Origin: Cryptomeria japonica
Lineage: Eukaryota > Streptophyta > Pinopsida > Cupressales > Cupressaceae
Direction: 5' to 3'
DNA: 64,000 nucleotides
NCBI RefSeq assembly: GCF_030272615.1
Contig: NC_081406.1
Span: 262,125,386 to 262,189,385, forward strand
The notes below the pieces were generated by a model, which saw nothing but the letters and a program-made list of their open reading frames with translations, did not search any database and was not told the DNA's origin. The position numbers and the translations under genes are program-made. Shown piece by piece: positions 58,313 through 64,000 of this stretch; position 1 is the stretch's first letter, and each line of letters starts with the position of its first letter.

Positions 58313-58500
58313 CTAAGTCCTACTGTATATAAGAATATCATCTTAAACCTTCATAGTTGTTTATTGAAAATGTGGTTCATGCAAGACTGGAACATAGCGG
58401 GAGCATTGGTCAAGCCAAAGGGCATGGCCAAAAACTCACAGTGCCCATATGGCACTTGAATGTTGTTTTGTGTATGTCGTACTCCCTAACTCTAATTTGT
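58313..58500 (-). pseudogene. pol: gypsy reverse transcriptase, palm fragment
   Basis: Minus strand: [15 protein letters not shown], a frameshift, then [17 protein letters not shown] and, after a small deletion, DDILIYSRT. These are the RT palm motifs including the DD pair. It joins directly to EDHLRHLDEAL at 49246 when the insert between them is ignored. To the right the reading stops at about 58500, where SGYH should precede, so another insertion begins there. Confidence 0.85.
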
Positions 58501-60917
58501 TGTTATGAAAATTTACAGTGCAATATTATGAAGAGAAAATAATTAAAAAATAAACACACAAATTTACATAGAAAAACTTGGTAAAATTATGCCCAAAAAA
58601 ATCACAAGCAAAGATTATTTATATTGTATTTCTCAAAAAATTTCAGTTACAACTATTATCACACGTATATGCACCCTTGCCAAATGCTTCACTTAGCTAT
58701 CTAGAGAAACATGGGATGATCCCTTAGAGTGTAGGTTCTGATAGCTAGAGATCAACCTCTAGTTAAAGAGCTAGTTCTCTGTTTGAGTATCTCATATATA
58801 CACCTAACTTCACTAGGAAAATGGAGAGAAAAGACTTAAAACAAAAACTAGAATCTAAAGGGTGATGCACCAAATGCTTATGACATGTACCACTACTTGA
58901 CATATACAATATGTTCAAAGAACAAACTAAACCAAGCACAACCCAACTTTTGCATATTTGTGCATGAGTTTTTCATAGTAAAGTTGAAGCTTCTAAAGAT
59001 TTTAGAAGGAATCGAATATTCTTCACAACTAAAAGATTCATACTTTGATAACATAAACAATGACCTACCTGCACACATATGTATTTCCACATGAAGGTGA
59101 ATTGGAAATGAGACATAAAATAAAGAATTTATCAAATATCACAGAATTACATCTATCATTCTCAAAACTTCACATGATATGAAGAATCTGAAAAGGCTAA
59201 AAGTTTGTTTATTGATCACAAGATACTTTTTAACAGCTGTATACAAGTCTATTTCCTACACTTCTGAGTTAAAATGCTGTTCAAAACCAAAATGAATTGA
59301 CTCCAATTACAATTCCATGTCTGATAACTTTAACATATGCACTGAGAGCCTATTAAAGTGACTCAAGAAAATTCACCCTTGAATGCAAGAAGTACATTCA
59401 TTAAAAGTTGGAAATGCAATCCATATCCATTAGCAAATTGAATCCCTTATCCAAAAGTGCACAGATGTGACGCAAACTTGCTTTTCTGCAGCAGCTACTA
59501 AATTTCTTTTGGTTATCATATTCCAAAAAAAAAAGCAACATTCATGTTCTTCATCTATCTTTGAACCTAGACACCAAACTAACCTTCTATTATTATGATT
59601 AAGCTTATTCAAATGTACTAGCACCCCATTCACATTGATAGCTGAACCAAATGCAGAGGATTCCGAAATTTTCTTTACACTCTACATAACATCTGTTCAT
59701 TCCTCAATGGCTGTGTTGGTTCCCAAATCAACAGATTTTAAGTCCTAAAGAAATAGCCACTAACTTATCAATAGATTCAGAAAACGATTTGGCCAACGAA
59801 CAAGATTCTGTCACAGGACTGAGATCTCCTATGCTTTAGGCTTTGCAAAACCAAGGTGGGTCTCCCTAAACAATGTCTTAATCTTTATGCTCAGACATTG
59901 TGTGCTACAACAGATTATCCCAATAAAAATATACCAAGGAAGGATAAATAAACTCTTGGTTATGGCTACAACCTCAGTTTATAAGCATCTATGCAACCAT
60001 TGAGACAGGTTTTCTATACTAACAACTACTCCTATTTGCAGAATATAAAAGGTGAAATAAGAATGATCTTGAACATGAAGATATGATTAGTGCCTATCCT
60101 AGGGAAAACAGAGTCTGACTACGAACTAGTTATGAACAATAAATGTAGTATCTCAGCGTTACATTCGTTCAGTAAATCCTATATGATTTGCATACAACAC
60201 TTAGCAGAAATCACAAAATATTTCCTCACACCAACCTATCTATATGCTGCAATATTCTTAAGACAAAATTTAATTCATTTACTTGAAATGAAACCTATCA
60301 TCAAGAACATACATTCTCCATTAGAGAAGACAAACTATAGTATCATTAATACAATCCATACAACATATACACAAAAAGTAGGAGTAAACAAAATTGATCT
60401 CTTGTATTGATATTTAAAAAAGTATGAGATACATCACATGAAACTATTCTCACAAATCTTGCAGAGAGAACTCTTGCTTTCTATTACTTTCAGCTCCTAA
60501 TACTGACTACTTCAAAAAGTTTTAGAATGATCTTACTGGCCTTGATTTCCCTTTTATAAGACAAGGGAGCAAAAACAAGCTTTAGGCCGAGTAAGACACT
60601 TGTCAAAATATGATTGCCTAAGAGCCAGATCATGCCCTAAGGCATTTTTCACATGTGCATTTCAAAATCTTCCTCAGAGCATTAAAGAGGATGGCAGAGA
60701 TGACGACTTCTAGAAGTTGGAGCCGCAGGCCTGATGTGATTGATGCAAGGACATCCTTCTGCAGTAGCATCTATCATGGTCAAAACTTGAACTCTGGCAC
60801 TGGCTTGTTAGGTACATTTGGGGCTGGTATGTGAGAGTTGAGTGCTCTTATCAACTCATCCAAAACTAGAAACCTGTACAGAAGAAGAGGAGATACAAAA
60901 ATGGAACAAGACCTTGA
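58501..60917. other. Sequence inserted in the gypsy RT, LTR-like, no gene seen
   Basis: It starts near TGTTATGAAAATTTACAG at 58501. Wording like ACATAGAAAAACTTGGTAAAA near 58568 recalls copia LTRs read on the minus strand. Frames of 60-106 codons (for example 60090-60410) show no motif. No right end was found in the window. Confidence 0.4.
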
Positions 60918-63900
60918 CTAGTCCTCTTCCTCGGGTTGATCCTCCTTCAGAGAACAATATTTATTGTGCCGCACGTCTATGTCATCAGTGGGCCAAACAA
61001 AGGATTTCAAATTTTGTAACCTATTCATAGCCTCCTTTGTTTTATGAGCCAGGACAACTGTAGCCTCAACAATAAATTTATGATATAGTAGGTCAACATC
61101 AAGAATTTTATCAATAATCAAAAGGTACGAGTCCTGTTTATTGGGATCCCCAACAAGCAACTTTAGAACTACATCAACTGATTGTTGAAAGTCCATCTGC
61201 CACCTGTTAAGGTCCTTCATTTGCCCCTCTCCTGTCAAAATTGAAGGTATATCTTCCTTTTGTAGGCCTTTGAAGAAATCCAATTTCTCTTGCAGTTTCT
61301 TGTCTTCTTCCTTGACATGAGGTAGCTCCTTAATCATTAAATTATAATTTTTCCATGTTGTACTCACAACTGGAGGAGTGTTAGGCATATTTTTTACCGC
61401 CAAAAGAATTTCTTCAAGCATTGGGGCCGTGGGAAACCATGTGACCTTCAAAGGATGAAAGAATGAAATAATTTCACCCAATTGGGCCTTGAATTGAATG
61501 ACACAAGAATAAGAAGAATGCACTTCATCCAACTTGGAAATTACTTTATTTGCTACTTGCAAAATTGTTGTTTTCTTTATTTCCAAGTATTTGTTTTTTG
61601 ACTCTTCCTTGATGCTTCGCAATTCTTCTTGCATCTTTTGCATTTCTTCTAATTGTTGCTTTGTTAGCTTGGTGACCTCCCCTGCAACCACTTCCTTCTT
61701 CAATTTGATATTTTCACTATATAATTTATTATGATCCACCTACAGAGCCACATGCATCTTCTTGAGTGTCTCATGCCTCTTCTCTAGGTCTTCTGCTGCA
61801 GCCTTTGCAAAATGTGCAGCATGCATTGTTATTGTTGTAGCTTCAACTGCCGTTGTATCTGCTAAAGTCCGAACAATTGCATCCCCAACTTTTTGCTCTA
61901 GCCCATGCAAAACAATAGGCTTATCAGTATTTGGGGCTTTAGTCCATAGTGCAAAAGCCATTACACTTGGATTGAATCCGGAGCCATGCTCACCAAATTC
62001 TTGAGCATAAATGGGGTCTCTCTGCCTCATAACTTGATCTAATACAAAAAAATTCTCTAAGTCCCACCTCGGGATAAGTATCATGTCACTTTTCTTACAA
62101 TTTCCCTTGCCTCTTGTGGGGTGCACCAGATGTTATTCTTGTCAAAATTTTGAATTTCCTCCTCGGACAAGTTCTTCAACTTCTCCCTCATCCAAAAAGA
62201 TTTAAACTTTGAAGAATTCACAAAATTGTCATCTGCCATAAATTGCATTGATGCAATTACTCTCTCATCATTGGCCTCTTCCTCAGGGATGACATCTGGG
62301 AGAGTTTCCTGGTCTAGATCCACAAGTACCTCAACAGCTTCATCGTCCCTAAAGGTTTCTCTGGGTGGGGAGGGCGGTTGCACACTTGAATCCATCTCAG
62401 TATCAATTACTTCTACAAAATCTGAGATCTTAACCTTTCCTTTCACAATTTTCCTTGTTATGCCTGCTATAGGATGCTCTTCTTGTGAAGGAGGCTGTGT
62501 GGGGGCATCTTGTGAGGATCCCTCGATCAAAATTGCCTTTCCCTTTGATTTGGAGATAGCAGGAGGCTCATATGTAGGCCTTTCTTCAATTATTTCACCA
62601 GGTTGCCCGGTCTCTTTTCTTTTTTGCTCAAAGGTGATGATGTTTTCAAAAGTTCTCATCTTGCACATCATCCTTGCAATATCATTTTGGATATTGGAGC
62701 AGTATCCTTGAAAATTGGGATCCTCTTCCCTTCTCTCCCTTTCCAGCCTTTGGAGATATTCCCACTTCTTTCTCCTCTGCATAGCATCAGAAGGATTGAC
62801 ATTCCTTATCAAATCCTCTCACTCATCATAATGGTGGGAATAACCTCTTACCTTGAGTTTTTGAGTTCTCAATTTGTTGATGTAGCCTTCAGGGTCAAAA
62901 TTTCTTGCTTGGCTCACCTTGAGCCGGTAATTGTTCACCAAAAATTGCTGCACTTTCTCTAAAGTTTGACTCCCCACACTGACCTCCTCATATACAATCA
63001 TTCTAGGAGGTGTTGTCCCTTCTTTTTAGTCCTGGTTATTTCCTTTTCCATCAACATCAACTGCCACATGAATTCTATGAAGGCAAGCCTTGGTGAGACG
63101 GTGATTGGAAAACTATGGGGTGGCTGAGGGCACCCATATACCCTAATTATTGTACAGTTTGAATAAAAGAAGAAATCACCAAAGTTATGGGAGAAAACTC
63201 CCTCAAGATACTCAACATTGTCAGCCCTTGCATTCTTTATTCTCAGAACCTTTATTATGTGTATTGGGAGCCTTAGCAAATTCACCCCACACATCCCTAA
63301 GACCTTTACAACAAAATGGTCAAAGAAGACTTTGTAATCTGAGTATCTGGATCCCTTATCCCATATTTGAGTCCATCTTTAGACTGGCCATTTCTGTCCT
63401 GTTTTGGGATCAAACTTCTTTACTTGCAAGGCCTCATCCCATTTTGCTATGTTCTAAAAAAGGATCATATGGCAAATCAAAGAATAACGCTTGAACTTCA
63501 GATCTTCTTTTTCTTTTTTGGCTTTTATTAAACTTTCATGCAGCCTCTCTTGGAGAATCATGGCAAAATCATATACTCATCATTCTTAGACTACTGAATC
63601 TTAATCGGCATCATCATATATTCAACTAGCATCTGAGGCAGCCCACAATCCTCACCTAGGACTTGGCAGAGGGCATAATAGGTTTTCACAAAATAATCCT
63701 CAAAGAGTGTCAAGACGAAGGGCTCTTTTCCTGAGTCCATGAGGTAGCTCGGTCTACCCTTGTACATTTTTCTCAAGAAATGAGGCAATATTTGTTCTTT
63801 GATTACTTTTCTCCTTGAGGCATGTTCTGCATACAACCTCCTATTGTCAATGCTCTTGAGGGCACTCTTGTCTAGGTCAAAGCATTCAATTATGGCATCC

Positions 63901-63986
63901 CTTGAGATATCAATTAGAACATAACCACTGGCCATTCTGATAGTCATGCTCAGTGGATGATATTGCTTTGCAAGCTCTTTGCTCAA
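60918..63986 (-). pseudogene. Large unknown protein, about 1,000 codons, partial, few defects
   Basis: The minus-strand frames 63986-63591, about 63560-62998, 63001-62081 (one TGA at 62819), 62126-61740 and 61739-60918 (one TAG at 61740) form one discontinuous protein that runs off the right edge. Segments: an N-terminal globular part (MASGYVLIDISRDAIIECFDL), a middle with FFYSNCTIIRVYGCPQPPHSFP, a basic stretch (RRKKWEYLQRLERERREED), a Pro/Ser/acidic linker (PSQEEHPIAG; EVLVDLDQETLPDVIPEEE), a block RWDLENFFVLDQVMRQRDPIYAQEFGEHGSG, a coiled coil (TKLTKQQLEEMQKMQEELRSIKEESKNKYLEIKK) and an acidic end (KEDQPEEED). No retroelement domain or enzyme motif is visible. It may be a repeat-borne protein of the plant-mobile-domain or transposon-associated type; that is inference. 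Confidence 0.6.
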
Positions 63987-64000
63987 AAGGGGCTCTACAA

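Larger units (their letters stand above)
49242..58317 (-). mobile_element. Long solo LTR, perfect TSD (CTAAG), carrying a nested element
   Basis: The insert is 49247-58312, starting TGTTGATGCATGTTTTGTGAC and ending TTACAACACAACA, flanked by CTAAG at 49242-49246 and 58313-58317. Its ends resemble those of the insert at 42525-47410 (TGTTGA...TGTTTTGTGAC; GTAGGGGTCCCCATTTGCAA near the other end), so both belong to one family. Minus the nested element at 52280-57831 it is about 3.5 kb. TATA-like TGCATATAAA lies on the minus strand at 51381-51390. No own coding was seen. Confidence 0.85.
41436..58500 (-). mobile_element. Chromodomain Ty3/gypsy element split by two LTR insertions
   Basis: The minus-strand pol reads in order from right to left: RT (58313-58500), RT end, RNase H and integrase (47411-49246), integrase C-terminus and chromodomain (42158-42524), PPT, then a 3' LTR below 42157. 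The two gaps are filled by inserts with TG...CA ends and 5-bp TSDs (AGCAC and CTAAG). Codons read continuously across both junctions once the inserts are ignored, so this is one element. Another sequence interrupts it at about 58500, so its gag and 5' LTR are not visible. Confidence 0.88.

Noticed and set aside
62226-62711. 161-codon plus-strand frame
   Set aside because: Antisense shadow of the unknown minus-strand protein.
1-64000. tRNA, rRNA or ordinary host genes
   Set aside because: Looked for cloverleaf-like and intron/exon coding signals on both strands while reading; none could be supported.

Overview
This window looks like plant nuclear DNA from a large, AT-rich, repeat-packed genome. 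I see no ordinary host gene, tRNA, rRNA or bacterial-type operon. Nearly everything recognisable is LTR retrotransposon: Ty1/copia gag, protease, integrase and RT/RNase H; Ty3/gypsy gag, protease, RT, RNase H, integrase and a chromodomain; tRNA-iMet primer-binding sites; polypurine tracts; TG...CA LTR ends; and 5-bp target-site duplications (TSDs). The density and style of repeats suggest a seed plant with a giant genome, possibly a gymnosperm, but that is a guess from style and not a species call.

Layout from left to right. 1-6273: a fairly young copia element (end of the 5' LTR, PBS, gag-pol with stops, PPT, full 3' LTR) abutting, and probably inserted into, an older minus-strand copia gag (6274-6885). 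7148-12542: a non-autonomous copia-like element with a multi-zinc-knuckle gag remnant and a second long ORF that is not pol. 12543-14880: a small minus-strand LTR element without recognisable coding. 16789-18232: a solo LTR with a perfect TSD. About 19.6-25.0 kb: an LTR element whose two ends agree only over the last 250 bp and whose interior encodes acidic, coiled-coil-like protein instead of gag-pol. 28.4-37.4 kb: a plus-strand gypsy element (gag-PR-partial RT), interrupted by a solo LTR (28733-30018) and by a minus-strand copia element (31545-36344). 39.1-40.4 kb: a polypyrimidine tract switching to a polypurine tract. About 41.4-58.5 kb: a minus-strand chromodomain gypsy element split into three coding pieces by two insertions of related long LTRs. 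These inserts carry further insertions, giving up to four levels of nesting. 58.5-64.0 kb: further repeat sequence and a minus-strand reading frame of about 1,000 codons of unknown function running off the right edge.

The strongest deductions are structural. Seven insertions are dated relative to each other by TSDs or by interrupted reading frames, and the split gypsy polyprotein can be followed across two insertions. The most novel-looking material is three LTR-associated or repeat-embedded reading frames that are not gag or pol (9404-11150, 21673-23821, 60918-63986), a stem-loop that recurs with compensatory changes in several LTRs, and satellite-like hairpin arrays inside elements.
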